64,000 nucleotides of DNA from Urechis unicinctus. Taxonomy: Eukaryota > Annelida > Polychaeta > Xenopneusta > Urechidae. This document shows positions 32,583 through 44,984 of the stretch, piece by piece. The number at the start of each line of letters is the position of its first letter. Position 1 is the stretch's first letter. Below the pieces are notes generated by a model that saw only the letters and a list, made by a program, of their open reading frames with translations, was not told the DNA's origin and did not search any database. The DNA lies in NCBI GenBank assembly GCA_034190875.2, contig CM067354.1:5195315-5259314 (forward strand), read 5' to 3'. The position numbers and the translations under genes are program-made.

Positions 32583-32784
32583 CTACTGGTGTGGGCCTAT
32601 ACCATAGGGGCTGGAAGGGCTGGGCTCATATGGTATAGTATAGGGGGGGGGGGGGGGAGGTGCGAGCGGTTCGCTGACTCATGTGAGTCACCCTGTATAT
32701 GTGTGTTTTCTGGGTTGCTGTATTAGATTGCTGTGCTCGTACCCCCAGTCTCTATATTACTATATGTTCTGCAATCCAGCTGTG
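32583..32784. other. Non-coding end region of element 1: hairpin, G15 run, AP-1-like palindrome
   Basis: After the nuclease gene there is an inverted pair tataccata / tatggtata around a 20-base loop (about 32599-32638), fifteen G in a row (32643-32657), and TGACTCA TG TGAGTCA at 32675-32690. The element terminus may lie here, but the other terminus is not available to compare. Confidence 0.6.
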
Positions 32785-34270
32785 AATTTTGGTAAGAAAG
32801 TAAGGAGGAAAGACATTGGATTTCTTTAATGAAGGGATTAAGGATTTTACCTTTAAAAAGCTGTAATGACTGATAGAGAATCTGTGAAAATTTTTAGGTT
32901 GATGAAATTTAATTGAAGAGCTAACATTAAGGCATTGATAATAGCCAGTGCTTCAGCTGTAAAGATAGAAAAGAAGGGCTGAATTCGGGTAGATTTGGTG
33001 TATTGAATGGACGGAATAGTTAGAGCAAAGGAAGTACTGACATTATTTTTGGGACCATCTGTATAAATGTGGGTGAAATTGGCTGGTAGGTTGTCAATGA
33101 AATCAAGCGCCAGAGATTTGTTAAATGATGGATTGTCATGAGATATTTTTCCTGATAATTCGGTATTGATAATAGGGTTAGAAAGATGCCAAGGAGGAAT
33201 AGGACAGGGAAACTCAGAGGATATTGTAGAAAGATGTAGTGAGAAAGGGATGGTGAAATGACTGATAGTTTTACGTCGTCTAGAAGTGTAAGAATATCAG
33301 GTTTCTTTAAAAATGAATTTGTTGGGGAGATGGTATGTGCCAGCTCTAGCTTCATATCTAAGGGTGGCTCTGAGTATTTGTAGGGGAATGGGTGGAAAAC
33401 CAGTGGATACCTGAAGGGAATTTATCGATGAAGATCGATGTGTTCATGTTATAGCTCGGAGCGTGGCTGATGGTGCTTTCTCTAATTTGAGGAGGGTTGT
33501 CTTAGATGCAGTAATTATGGCTGGAGCCCCATTAAGGATATGTTGCAAAGAATGGGTTGCGTGTATTTTGCAGGATGTCTCCTTGTTTGCGCCCCAGGAG
33601 GTGCCGCTTATGTATCTGAGAAGGTTGGTGACCTTCTGACATTTTGTAACTGTGTGCTGCGTGTGTTCCCTCCAGGTAAGATCTTTATAAAGAATGATAC
33701 CTAAAAATTCAACGGAATCATGTTCAATGAAGAAAGTGGGAGTCTTGTTACCTTTATTTGTACCAAAATGTACAACTTTGGATTTTGAGGAGAAAATGTG
33801 ACTCTCCATTTAGAGGCCCATTTGTCAATGCTATTTAGACGTGTTTGTAGGGATTTGGTTTATTCAGAGAATAATTTGCCAGTAGCCCAGATGGTAATAT
33901 CATCAGCAAATACAGAAGCAGAAGAAGGAATGGGACAAGAGACAAAACACTTCCTTGAGGTACTCCATTTTCTGTACTGTGAGGATTGGATAAGGTATTA
34001 TTAGCTTTAACTTCTGTTTGATAAAAAGTTGTGGATTAAGTGCTAAACCTGATATACCTAATTGTTGGGCTTTGATTTCTATAGAGGCTCGGTTTGCCAT
34101 ATCAAATGCTTTGGAAATGTCAAGAAATATAGCATGTTATCAATAGTGCTGCGGTGAGGACGATAAGCAGATTGCTTGGGATTAAAAAGGTTATTGTGAT
34201 TCAAGTGCAAAGTGATTCGGTTATTAAGGATGGTTTCAAAATTTTTAGAAGCAACAGAAGTAAGACTTAT
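32785..34270 (-). mobile_element. LINE fragment: reverse transcriptase to start of RNase H (inverted 5' part)
   Basis: Read on the minus strand, frames with several stops show a non-LTR reverse transcriptase. They include a cut N-terminal palm region, the catalytic FADD motif (revcomp of 33899-33913, VFADD), the following KSKVVHFG and FLGIILYKDLTWREH segments of the thumb side, and an RNase H start with AEALAIINALMLALQL and IFTDS near 32870-32975. It is a dead copy of an RNase-H-bearing LINE (I/Jockey-like group). Confidence 0.8.
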
Positions 34271-34578
34271 GCAAACTGTTATTTATAGAATGTAGCCTAA
34301 GTTTAACAACAGAAGCGCTCCACACCATCTCTGCGCACCTAATGTAAAAGCCACAGTCAAACCTTGCTTTGGCAAATTGAATTACTACCATTAGATCCTC
34401 TTTGTTGACTGCGTAATTCTTGGGAAATAAGACAGCTATCACACGATAAATTCCATGCCAATTTATTTCTGAAGGTAAGGTGCAACGTAGCAATAGAGGG
34501 TGCTGCGCTGATAACAGAGAAGATCACACCTGCCTGGGCTCTTACCTGTTTGTACAGATTCACAGCAACCGAGCATGT
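34271..34578 (+). repeat. 308-bp dispersed repeat, copy 1
   Basis: It starts gcaaactgttatttatagaa and ends gagcatgt. It is about 85-90 percent identical by eye to 44209-44516 in the same direction. It sits exactly between the two LINE parts. On the minus strand both copies keep one open frame. Confidence 0.85.
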
Positions 34579-35608
34579 GTTTCTTACCAAAATTCAACTG
34601 CTTCAATAATATGGATTACAGCACATTGTAGGATCCTTGGTAATGAAATTGCCGATTCGGCAGCTAAACAATCACATGCTGATCCCTTTATTCAACCCAT
34701 TTCTCTCGACCTAAACACTCACTATCTACTCTCTAAGAATCTTATCGCCCAAACCTGGCAACAAGATTGGAACTCATCAAACTCTTCATATAAACTAATC
34801 AAACCTACAATAGATTTTCAACCCCAAATATTTCATCCAAATACTCTTTCAGACCGAATCCTAACCTAAATAGCATTGAGTAACCCCCCTCTCAATTTCT
34901 ATAAAGCTAAACATAATAACAACCAAAATCCCAATTGTAACTTTTGCCATTCCCCCGAAAACATTTATCATTACATGTTCATATGCCCGAAATATCATTC
35001 CCAGCGCATTCCTCTCATAAGCAAACTTAAACAAGCTAAATACTCCCTAAACATTAAATATCTTTTCTGCTCCAATATTATCAAAACTACCATTACTTAT
35101 ATTCTCACTACCAAACGTTTTGTTATCAACAATTAACTTATCGCTACTTTCCTCCCACTTTAATTGTTGATCCATCAAATTGGTATTTTTCATCCTCTTC
35201 CAATCATCTCTGAACTTAGTTTTCTTCTGCCCCTCTTTAGTTTTACCTATTTAGGTACCCCCATGCACATCCAACATGGGATCTTTAGGGCTTCTTTTAT
35301 TTCTTACTTTAATGCACTGGAGTAGCCCCCAGTGTGTGATATCTTCTTAGTTGCACTTTCCTACACCCTTGTAAGGTACACTTCATTCATTGTTTTTTGT
35401 TCCTATCATTTAAATTAATGAAACAATCAAGGGGCCCATTTACAGCTCTAAACTTCTCTGCTCTTACATCATACAAATAACCCTTCAATATGTTCAAATT
35501 TCTTATTTGTCCTGTGTTAACCTGAATCATTTGACCGCCTTTCGCTGTACATGGCCAAAAGAAGCCGAACAGCGTTAAATTTGGAATCAACAACAACAAC
35601 AACAACAA
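34579..35608 (+). mobile_element. LINE fragment: RNase H C-terminus, post-RNase H zinc motif, 3' UTR and CAA tail
   Basis: Plus-strand frames give the RNase H end (WITAHCRILGNEIADSAAKQ) and, after one stop, a CNFCHSPENIYHYMFICPKY zinc-like motif usual after LINE RNase H domains. An AT-rich 3' untranslated part and a terminal (CAA)n run at about 35586-35606 follow. It continues, in the opposite direction, the LINE piece at 32785-34270. Confidence 0.8.
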
Positions 35609-38063
35609 TTGCCTAACACGACGTAGTGTAACAACTGACACTAAGTCTGCTACAAGCCAGATTATAAATTGTCTCGTGCATTCGTGTTCACGTTTTACTC
35701 CCTGCTAGTATCCGCCCCGATTGGATCTGCTTCATCGAAAGTACCACAGCCCTGAAGAACAGAAGAAGGTTTGCTGTTTATGCACATATTGAAGTTTTTG
35801 TTTGCTCATGATGGATTGTTGATCACGAACTTGAACGCCGTTTCTGAGGTGACAAGCGGCGGTTGTCGCTTAAGCGCATTTGATGTTTTTGTTTGCTCAT
35901 GATGGATAATTGATCATAAACAGGAACGCGAGCTATTAAAATTATGTCCATGGCAAATGATTGATGGAAGGTATGCATGAGTTAGTGTTCGTTCGGGATC
36001 GTGTTCTGTTCCATGCTCGTATCCGCCCCGACTGGATCAGCCTTATCGAAGTTTGAGTTTGCTCATAAAGGTTTGTTAATAATTAACTGGAACGCGAGCC
36101 ATTAAAATTACGTCCATTGCAAATGATTGGTGTAGGGTATGCATGACTTATTGTTGGGATGTGTGGAAGGTCTGTAGCATCTGTATATTAATTATGAATG
36201 CTTCTCCAAATCACGTTGTTATTACTTTCCTGTGTCACGCTCAGATCCACGACGCGTCTGCATACATCCGGGTCTAAGTGCCGGATTTAACAGATCGCAG
36301 AGCAGGGACAATGCAGCGCTGCGGTTTTACGTAACCTTCAACGAGGGAATATCGTGAATGGATGAGGATGATTGTGATGCTCGGGCTGGTGTGATTGTCT
36401 ACTTGGCGCCATTGGAAGATGTGACATCAATGCGCTATGGTTGTATTGACGAGGTCAGAGGCATCAACATCAGGTAAAGGTTAGTACAGAGGTCATCCAA
36501 GTTTATTTTGGTCCAAACTTCAGCTCATTATTTATGCTTGGTGGTATAGAAATGGGAAGAAAGGAGACAAGTGTGAAGATACACGCCTTTCATAAAGCAC
36601 TGAGACGTAAGCATCAATTGATTCTGATGAACGTTACATATACGAGATGATCGACGCCGTCCTGTTAAAACTGTTCACATAGAAAAGATATGGCAGCGTC
36701 ATGCATACTACCTCGTTAATGGTGCACATTATTCGTAATGAAGCAGCAGCCTCTACATTGATAGTAATCAGCCAGGAGTATGTCTTCTTGGATGACGTAT
36801 TGTTCAATCTGCTGATTGATCCTACGTGATTATCAAGCAGCAGCGCAACATAGTCTTACCTGTCTGCTTCCTGATATGAGATAAATGACATTGGTGGGTT
36901 TAATCTGCTGAAAGTTGATAATGCCGCTAGCATGGGACCCAGTTATAGTTATTGTTCTCTTATGATCGAGTTACAATCAAGTTGTCATGGGAGCAATAAA
37001 TGTTCCTGTAGTTTTAGAATACAGAAGCGAATATTTAGTACATATCTATCACATCGATTGATACGAGAAACATCCATTGCTTCCTTCTTCCGTCAAATGC
37101 GGTGATATGTTTAAGGTTTGAAACAGCAGCCACAAAGTCGGGTTTGGATCACACATCTATTTTTAACTATCAATCATGCACTCAATGGATCCTGGCGGTA
37201 ACGGTAGCGCTTTTCTAATCATCGTCTCTCCCAATTTGCAATAACTGACATTTATGCAGTTGATCCCTGTCTTCAGGATTACCCAAACATCGCGTTAACT
37301 GGTCGAAGGAGGTTTTGCCGCTCGTTTTCACCTCTTAGCATTTGCTTTGATCACTGAAGCGTCTGCACTAATCAGAAACAAAACACTGACAGGGCTAACA
37401 CTCTCTGACACAATGTAATGAAGAAGGATCACAAAAAACATCTTCCTTAGTGACATCTTTGATGTGCTGTGGAATAACGCTCGAGAGTTTCATCGATTAT
37501 GTACTTGAGCAGGATCAGCTGGAGTTGTTAAATTTGTCGTTAGTGCTGACATGTTTGATTCTTCGTCCCGTTATTTTTATTGGTAACTTGCAGCAGACAG
37601 AACACTGCACTGTGCGGCAACATATCGGCTAACTGGCTGAATGTGATGCGTAACTAGCCAAAAGAAAGCGTGGCAGGCATAACTTTTGCAACCAACTGCA
37701 ACTCACGGAATATTAGACCATTTGTAACTACTCTCTGTCAGGTGTATTTCTTTCGTCGCCCAGTATCTTTAGTGCCATTCATTTACACCATTTGCTTATG
37801 TAATATGTTCCAACTTGCCATGAGGACAGTAAATGCTCTGCGTGTGGTAATCAAAATTCGAATGGTGCTCTTTTTTATTGTACAAAGAAAATGTCCGATT
37901 GGCATGCCTTACATTACATCCAGGGTATGATAATATAAGGAGATCATTGTCCTTAAAATCGACATAGTTAAGTATGTCATTGCATTCTACAGAATAGCTT
38001 CTTTATGATAAGTTCTTTATGCCATCGCATTGATCTTTACGGGTAATGGCCTGGTAGTGTGTC
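35609..38063 (+). repeat. Inverted repeat 1, left arm (about 2.45 kb)
   Basis: Its reverse complement matches 42336-44208 over most of the length with many substitutions and indels. Examples are the block around tatgtcttcttggatgacgt (about 36780) against acgtcatccaagaagacata (about 43191), and the outer ends cctaacacgacgtagtgtaac / gttacactacgccgtgttagg. Part of it is internally duplicated (about 35880-35985 and 36050-36155). No open frame of note. Confidence 0.9.
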
Positions 38064-40069
38064 AGACTGCTTCCTGTTCCACTCCAGGTGAATATGATGC
38101 AGTACTGAGGGCGCCATGATGTAGGCACATACAAGCTTCCGACCATTCAACATGCTCGATAACTCGATAACATACAACATGTCGTTTTATCACGAGAGGC
38201 AAGCAAGACGCCATGCCACTCTTTGTATATCAGTTGTCATCATGGAGGTGATCTGTTCACCCAGGACTACACTATGATGTAACACATAGGGCTAGCATGG
38301 AATGTTGAGCCAGGCTGGAATGAGGATTCTGAGTCGGCGTCGGATGGTTTAATCTGCAAATAACTGTTCCATTGCCACGATTGCAATAAAAGGCAAATAA
38401 AAAAGATGGTATAATGAGCCGCTTGCCTCCAGAATGAGGTCGGCTGATATTATAATCATTAATGGTATTTAGCTTTAATCAGTTGAATATAATCTGGGGG
38501 CTGCTTCAGTTTAGCCACATTCTGTTTGACTTCAGTGTCAACAAGGAAACGAAGGTGCAGCACAAATGATAAGATCTCAATACATTGGTTCAGGTAACAT
38601 AACTAGAGAAAGTTACTGTTGAATATAGACAACTCTATTGCTTATAAAGTACGTCACTAATGTGATTATAGCTGGCATGTGTACAGAATATGCTGAACAA
38701 TAGTATGCGATGACCTAATCCTCGGCTGCCTTAGCCATAAGTCACGTTGCAGGAACATGACTTCTACGACTGTCAGTCTATGAGTATTCTAGCTTTGGAT
38801 GAATGGCTATCTTTGCAGTGACCGTTATGATTATTGGGTCTCTGCCTATTATGCAGCGCAACCAAAGAATTTATAGCTACACTGCCCGCCCGAGAAAATG
38901 TGTGACCACGCCACCTGTGACCTGCGTGTTGCTTTGTCATGGCGTCACTTTAAACCGTACGGAATTCTCTGATTAATTCAGGGGCGTGGTCGCCTCGACC
39001 AATCAGAAGACGCCAAGCACCGAGTCGTTGAATCAACAATTCCATATGCTTTTGTATATTTCATGGTAGCATCTCCTTTTGATAGTTACCACACAGCTGG
39101 TCTGAGTAAGCTCTCTTATCGTAGCCAAAAGCCATTTGGTTCAACTACCAAACAGGATATATAATAAATAGAAATATCTGCTGGTAGTATAAAATCTGCT
39201 ATTAAGTATGCAGTCATACAGTATGAAACTCCCAGTCTACTTCACCTTACAGGGTACTTTACTAATTACTATACGTGCTTGGGCTCCGTGTTTGAATCTT
39301 TTGAGAGAAATTTAAGCGTTCATTCCTTGAACAGCTGATTGTAGCCTACGGAGTATTTCCCACCATGTGTTTCCATTAGATGAGTGATTTATGTTTTTTG
39401 TGACGGTATGTCGTATTACTTGATGTCACGTTTATATCAACGAGGCACCCTTGTTTACCATTATGACAAAATCTTCTGTAAATGACAGGTCTTCCATCAC
39501 AATGAAACATCATAACGGTACACGGTCACAACGGCTATAGTTGTGACATCGTCATACTGTTCATGTCATAACGCTACGTTTGTTAAACAAGAATTGCTCC
39601 TCCCACGTTAAACAGCATAACACGCTTCCTCATCTTGTCCAACACTTATGACTACAACTTGTTATAATGAGTCTGTATTTTGTCTGGCGATAGAAGTGAC
39701 GCGCGAACAACTGAAGTGTCTGAATTATTGAGGATTAAATCGCAGCACGATTGACATCACTCACACAATTCAAATTTAAGTAACTTATCGCGGGGTTCTG
39801 GTTGTAGCACCGATAATGACCGTCTTCTGAAAGAGCCAAATAACAATAATTCACGTGACCTCCTTATGTCAAGGTGGTCTGCGGCATTTAGCGAGAGAGA
39901 GAGAAAGAGAGAGAGAGAGAGACTGAGAGAGAGACAGAGAGTGAGAGTGAAAGAGAGACAGAGACAGAGACAGACAGAGAGGGAGATTGAGAGAGAGTGA
40001 GAGATAGAATGAGAGTGAGAGAGAGTTGAGAGAGAAAGACATACAGACAGAGAGACCAACCGACCGTCC

Positions 40070-40137
<68 letters not shown>

Positions 40138-42335
40138 CACTCTCTCTCAGACGCACTGGAAAACAGACCAAATCACACAGAGACAGGCGGACATTAACAT
40201 CAATTGAATTCGGCGGTTTTATTATAGAGATGTTCGCGTAAATCAGAGTTACTTCGAAGATTTTCGATAACGACCGGATTAACTACAAGTAATAACGCAA
40301 ATACCTGTGTCAAAATGGGAAATATCACGCGTTCATATTTCATTTAAATAATGGAAAAAAACAACGGACTTAACTAAAGCCCTCTCGCTGTCATGCAGGA
40401 AATAACCATGACTTTTAGGCAAGCGTAGCTGGCCTCATCCCAGGCTAACGGTTCGGGGCATCAGCGCATCTGTTTCCAGCGTTATAAAAGTAGATTCAGA
40501 AGAAAAAAACGTCGTAGCGTTGAGACTATCTTACTGGATATATGTTACCTGTACGTCACCAACGCTTAATAGTGATTTCACAGAAATCAGATTGAATATC
40601 CTTAAAGCGAAATCGGATATCAATTCAAGTCGGGATAGGAAAGCATGATAGGCTGCGATGGGGATTTCATTTTTCTCCTCGAGCAAACGGTTTTAACATT
40701 TTTTATACACTGACCACGAGCTGTTCTAGGAGTACCAACATCGACACAAACCCTGGGTCAACATCATGTTAGAGTCTATAGTAGGTCTTATTGTATCGAC
40801 TTGATTGACAATCGAATTGAATCGAAGCGATACACATATTCCTGAACGCAGTAAGAATTGAAATGATTGACTTGTTGACTGCGGTGTTAATGCCACGGGT
40901 GTACGTCTATCATGTCACTAACGGTCCGCCTCTGAATGTAATGGACGCGGATAGTTGAATGAACTGGTCCTCCCATTGTCTCATCTCAAGTTTCTAAGAT
41001 GATGCATATTCGCATGTAATATCATGGGATAATCTATTCATTATAACATGCATCGGCGTGCAGAATGGCGGAACAAACGTGCCGACGACCATTGGAATCG
41101 CGTATAGTTGACTGATATGTCATTTGCTCTTGCATTGTTACATACATTACGGAATTTATTACTGGTCTTATCTATTCGTATGATGTTACAGCTATCGTGC
41201 ACCAGTTCTCAGTCTTGTTTTGAAACTAGCATTCACTCAGTAGCACCACTCTATATTACGTCTGGTCATTTAAGGATCTACCATAAAGATCATCTTTACC
41301 TAAAACGCCACTGCTACCTTCACGTTTGTGGTACGCTTATGTACTTGGGTCCAGATCTTCGATGATCACCGGCTTTTCGTAATCATAAGATTGGCGTTTT
41401 TTGCACGACATCTACAGGAAGCCTGGTTAGCTATAAACATGATCTTACATGAGAAATAGATCAACAAGTTGAAATGCCTTCTCCATGTTACCTCTACGAA
41501 GTCATGTTACTATTGATACTGTCGCAAATTAAGTAAAATCAATGAAAGGAAATATGTTACATTATTCTAGATATAATGTCGCAATGCAACATTTGTATTG
41601 TTTTCTTCTAATTTCATAGGACACCAAGCAGCTGAGAGTTTCCAGAAGCTGACCATTGTGATGAATTATTCAGACTAAAGTTCCCTAGAAGCAGATCATT
41701 GTGATTAATGATACCGTCGTGAGTACCCCTGAAGTAGATCATTGTGATTAATGATTAACTTGCTTCGACGGAGCAGAGTTATGGCAGGTACATAAAGAAA
41801 AGATCATTGATTAATATATTGCTCACTTTATGTCTTTCAAAAGAATGCTTCATCGAGTGTATCACTCTTCTGTTGTGAATGAATTGGATTTGCTGTCTCA
41901 TCTATATCCAGTTAACTGCCAATCACTCAAGGGAGTAGTCGTCCTAACACATGCTGCTGCTCAGCTCATTTTGCTCCAAGCCTAAAGCAATTAGCCTTAA
42001 AGATTATCCTCTCAAACTTTTAATTAGTCATCAATGTTTAATTTGGCATGGGTCAATCTTATTTTTGTTTACCATCCAGCCAATGTCGACGCCCCAGTTT
42101 GGCACTCGGATCTGTCATAATGTTTAATCATAATGTTCTGTAGCTATACTGGGATTGTTTTTGTTCTACCACACCGGTCTGGATGACTTGGATGTTATTG
42201 CTATGTTGGATTTGAAAGGTTTCAAATAAATTACAAGTAAGTCATAAAACAAGATCCTCTCTTCACATCGATCAACCTCTGCAGCAGAAGTAAATGCTCC
42301 CCTGCATGTATATTATCACTTATGTTAACATATAT
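38064..42335. other. Spacer of inverted repeat 1, no gene seen
   Basis: AT-rich DNA with stops in all frames and no recognisable protein. It holds the GA/ACAG microsatellite and a short tandem repeat near 41646-41760 (units around gcagatcattgtgattaatga). Confidence 0.7.
39890..40140. repeat. GA-rich then (ACAG)n microsatellite
   Basis: About 180 bp of imperfect GA/GACAGA is followed by a nearly pure (ACAG)n run of about 16 units at 40071-40136. Repetitive Ser/Leu/Cys or Thr/Asp/Arg frames across it are artefacts. Confidence 0.95.
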
Positions 42336-44208
42336 ACACACTACCAGGCCATTACCCTTAAAGATCAATGCTATGGCATAAAGAACTTATCACAAAGAAA
42401 CTATTGCGTAGAATGCAACGACATACTTAACTATGTCGATTCTAAGGACAATGTACTCCTTATATTATCATACCCTTGATGTATTGTAAGGCATGCCAAT
42501 CGGACATTTTCTCATTGTACAATTGTACAATAAAACAAAGAGCTCCATTCGTATCTTGATTACCACACACAGAGCAATTACTGGCCTCACGGTAAGTTAG
42601 AACATATTACATACGCAAATGGTGTAAATGGATGGCACTTTACAATAAAAATACTGGGCGACAAAAGACAAATTGAAAGAGACGATGATTAGAAAGGCGC
42701 TAACGTTACTCTTGATGATTGATAGTTAAAAATAGACGTGTGATTCAAACCCGACTACAAGGCTGCTATTCCAAACCTTAAAAAAATCACCGTATTTGAC
42801 AGAAGAACAAAGCAATGGATGTTTCTTGTATTAATCGATGTGATAAATATGTACTAAATATTTGCTTCTGCATTCTAAAACTACAAGAAAATTTATGGCT
42901 ACCAAGAATTCAACCCACCTTTGACAACTTGATTTTACTCAGTCATAAGAAAACAATAACCATAACTAGGTTCCGTGCTAGCGGCAATCCAACGTCGCCG
43001 CTTACCAGTCAAATCAGGGCAGAAAACAGTATATAGTCAGGGTTTGCATGGTCAACTTTGAGCCGATTAAATCCATCTGTACGTTTAACGAAATTCAAGG
43101 TCTTTTATCTCATATCAGGAAGCAGTCAGGTAAGACTATGTTGCGCTGCTGCTTGATAATCACGTAGGATCAATCAGCAGATTGAACAATACGTCATCCA
43201 AGAAGACATACTCCTGGCTGATTACTATCAATGTAGAGGCTGCTGCTTCATTACGAATAATATGCACCATTAACGAGGTAGTATGCATGACGCTGCCATA
43301 TGTTTTCTATGTGAACAGTTTTATCAGTACGGCGTCGATCATCTCGTATATGTAACGTTCATCAGAATCTCAGTGCTTTATGAAAGGCAGGAAGTTAAAC
43401 ATGCGTTTATCTTCACACTTGCCTCCATTCTTCCCATTACTCTGCCACCAAGCATAGCTAATGAGCTGAAGTATGGACCAAAATAAACGTAGATGTCCTC
43501 TGTACTAACATTTACCTCATGTTGATGCCTCTTACCTCATAAATTCATCCATAGCACATTTATGTCACATCTTCCAATGAGGCCAACGGGTTGGCGCCAA
43601 GTAGACAATCACACCAGCCCGAGCATCACAATCATCCTCATCCATTCATGATATTCCCTCGTTGAAGGTTACGCAAAACCACAGCGCTGTATTGTCCCTG
43701 CTTGAACTTTTGCTGGCTCTTCGATCTGTTAAATCCGGAACTTAGGATGTATGCAGACAAGTCGTTGATCTGAGCGTGATCCAGAGAAGGAATAAAAACG
43801 CGACTTATAGAAGAATCCATACATCCCAACAATAACTCATACATACCTTACATCAATCATTTGTAATTGGCGTAATTTTGATTGCTCGCGTTCAGTTAAT
43901 GATTAATTATCCATCATGAGCAAAGAAAAACATTAAATGAGCTAACGCGACAACCTCCGCTTGCCATCCATGAAACTGCGTTCCAGTCCGTGATCAACAA
44001 TCCATTATGAGCAAACAAACACTTCAATATGTGCATAACCAGCCAACCCTTCTTCTTTTCTTCAGTGCTGTTGTACCTTCGATGAAGCTGATCCAATCGG
44101 GGCGGATTCTAGCAGGGAGTAAATCGTGACCGCGAATGCATGAGACAATTCTTAGTCTGGCTCGTAGCACACTTAGTGTCAGTTGTTACACTACGCCGTG
44201 TTAGGCAG
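42336..44208 (-). repeat. Inverted repeat 1, right arm (about 1.87 kb)
   Basis: Reverse-complement partner of 35609-38063. It is shorter because of several deletions. The outer end abuts the second copy of the 308-bp repeat. Confidence 0.9.
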
Positions 44209-44516
44209 GCAAACTGTTATTTATAGAATCTAGCCTAAGTTTAACAACAGAAGCGCTCCGCACCATCTCTGCGCACCTAAAGTAAAAGCCACAGTCAAAC
44301 CTTGCTTTGGCAAATTGAATTACTACTATTCGATCCTCTTTGTTGACTGCGTAATTCTTGGGAAATCAGACAGCTAGCACCCGATAAAATCCATGCACTT
44401 TTACTTCTGAAGATAAGTTGGTACTTAGCAACAGAGTGTGCTGCGCTGATCACAAAGAAGATCACACCTGCCTGGGATCTTACCTGTTTGTGCAGATTCA
44501 CAACAACCGAGCATGT
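44209..44516 (+). repeat. 308-bp dispersed repeat, copy 2
   Basis: Same direction and length as 34271-34578. It keeps the same minus-strand open frame (TCSVVVNLHKQVRSQAGVIF against TCSVAVNLYKQVRAQAGVIF). Confidence 0.85.
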
Positions 44517-44984
44517 TTTCTCGCGCAATATGTGCTCATGAAGCCTCGTTTTCACAGCTGGATCGCAAAACATTTATGTTCATGACTGTTGGTGTCACGT
44601 CCCAACTGTTATGATTTCGTCTACATGACATGTGACCTGGTTCTTCAGCTCACCAACAGCGTTGACCATCTTTATGAAATGTAGAAGTTCTCTCAGTGAT
44701 ACATTGAAACCTAATAACTGTGATATTCCTCTCGTATATCCTTAACTCGATATATTCTCGGAAATATTTACATCGCAGAAAATTACCTGCAAAATTATGT
44801 CTTTTCGCTTAAGGTTTTTTTTTCACATACTACTTTTATAAATGATGCTGCTATTTGAAAGTGGACAATTTTTGAAAACAGTCACAACTCCAGATGTTCG
44901 TGTTTGAAGCTTGGACCCATGGAAGAATACAAATAAACTTCATATGAATGTAAATGTAGGTCTAAGTTCGTTGTTACAGTCATG
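44517..44984. other. Non-coding stretch
   Basis: No gene seen. Bases about 44903-44975 match the reverse complement of about 48098-48162 and so belong to the smaller inverted repeat system in a shifted position. Confidence 0.6.

Larger units (their letters stand above)
20337..32700. mobile_element. Virus-like element 1 (adintovirus/Polinton class), left end cut by gap
   Basis: Seventeen overlapping or tightly packed genes on both strands encode DNA polymerase B, an integrase remnant, packaging ATPase, double-jelly-roll capsid, penton-like and fibre-like proteins, and a YqaJ nuclease. That set is diagnostic of integrated Polinton/adintovirus-type viruses of animals. GC content is visibly higher than in the flanks. 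The left end is missing behind the gap. The right end is placed loosely at about 32.7 kb, where coding stops and LINE sequence starts. No terminal inverted repeat could be matched because the partner end is absent. Several genes carry one lesion each (listed under each gene). Confidence 0.9.

Noticed and set aside
20337-32700. Element 1 as a bacteriophage prophage
   Set aside because: Capsid, PolB and integrase-end motifs are of the eukaryotic Polinton/adintovirus type, and the surroundings are animal DNA; only the fibre stem and YqaJ nuclease look phage-like.
33020-33355. Separate 111-codon gene on the minus strand
   Set aside because: It falls inside the decayed LINE and reads as part of it.
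39757-40241. Frames of repeated CLSV/LSLS or TDRQ residues
   Set aside because: They are translations of the GA/ACAG microsatellite.
41108-41365. 85-codon plus-strand frame in the spacer of inverted repeat 1
   Set aside because: No family, no neighbours, chance length in AT-rich DNA.
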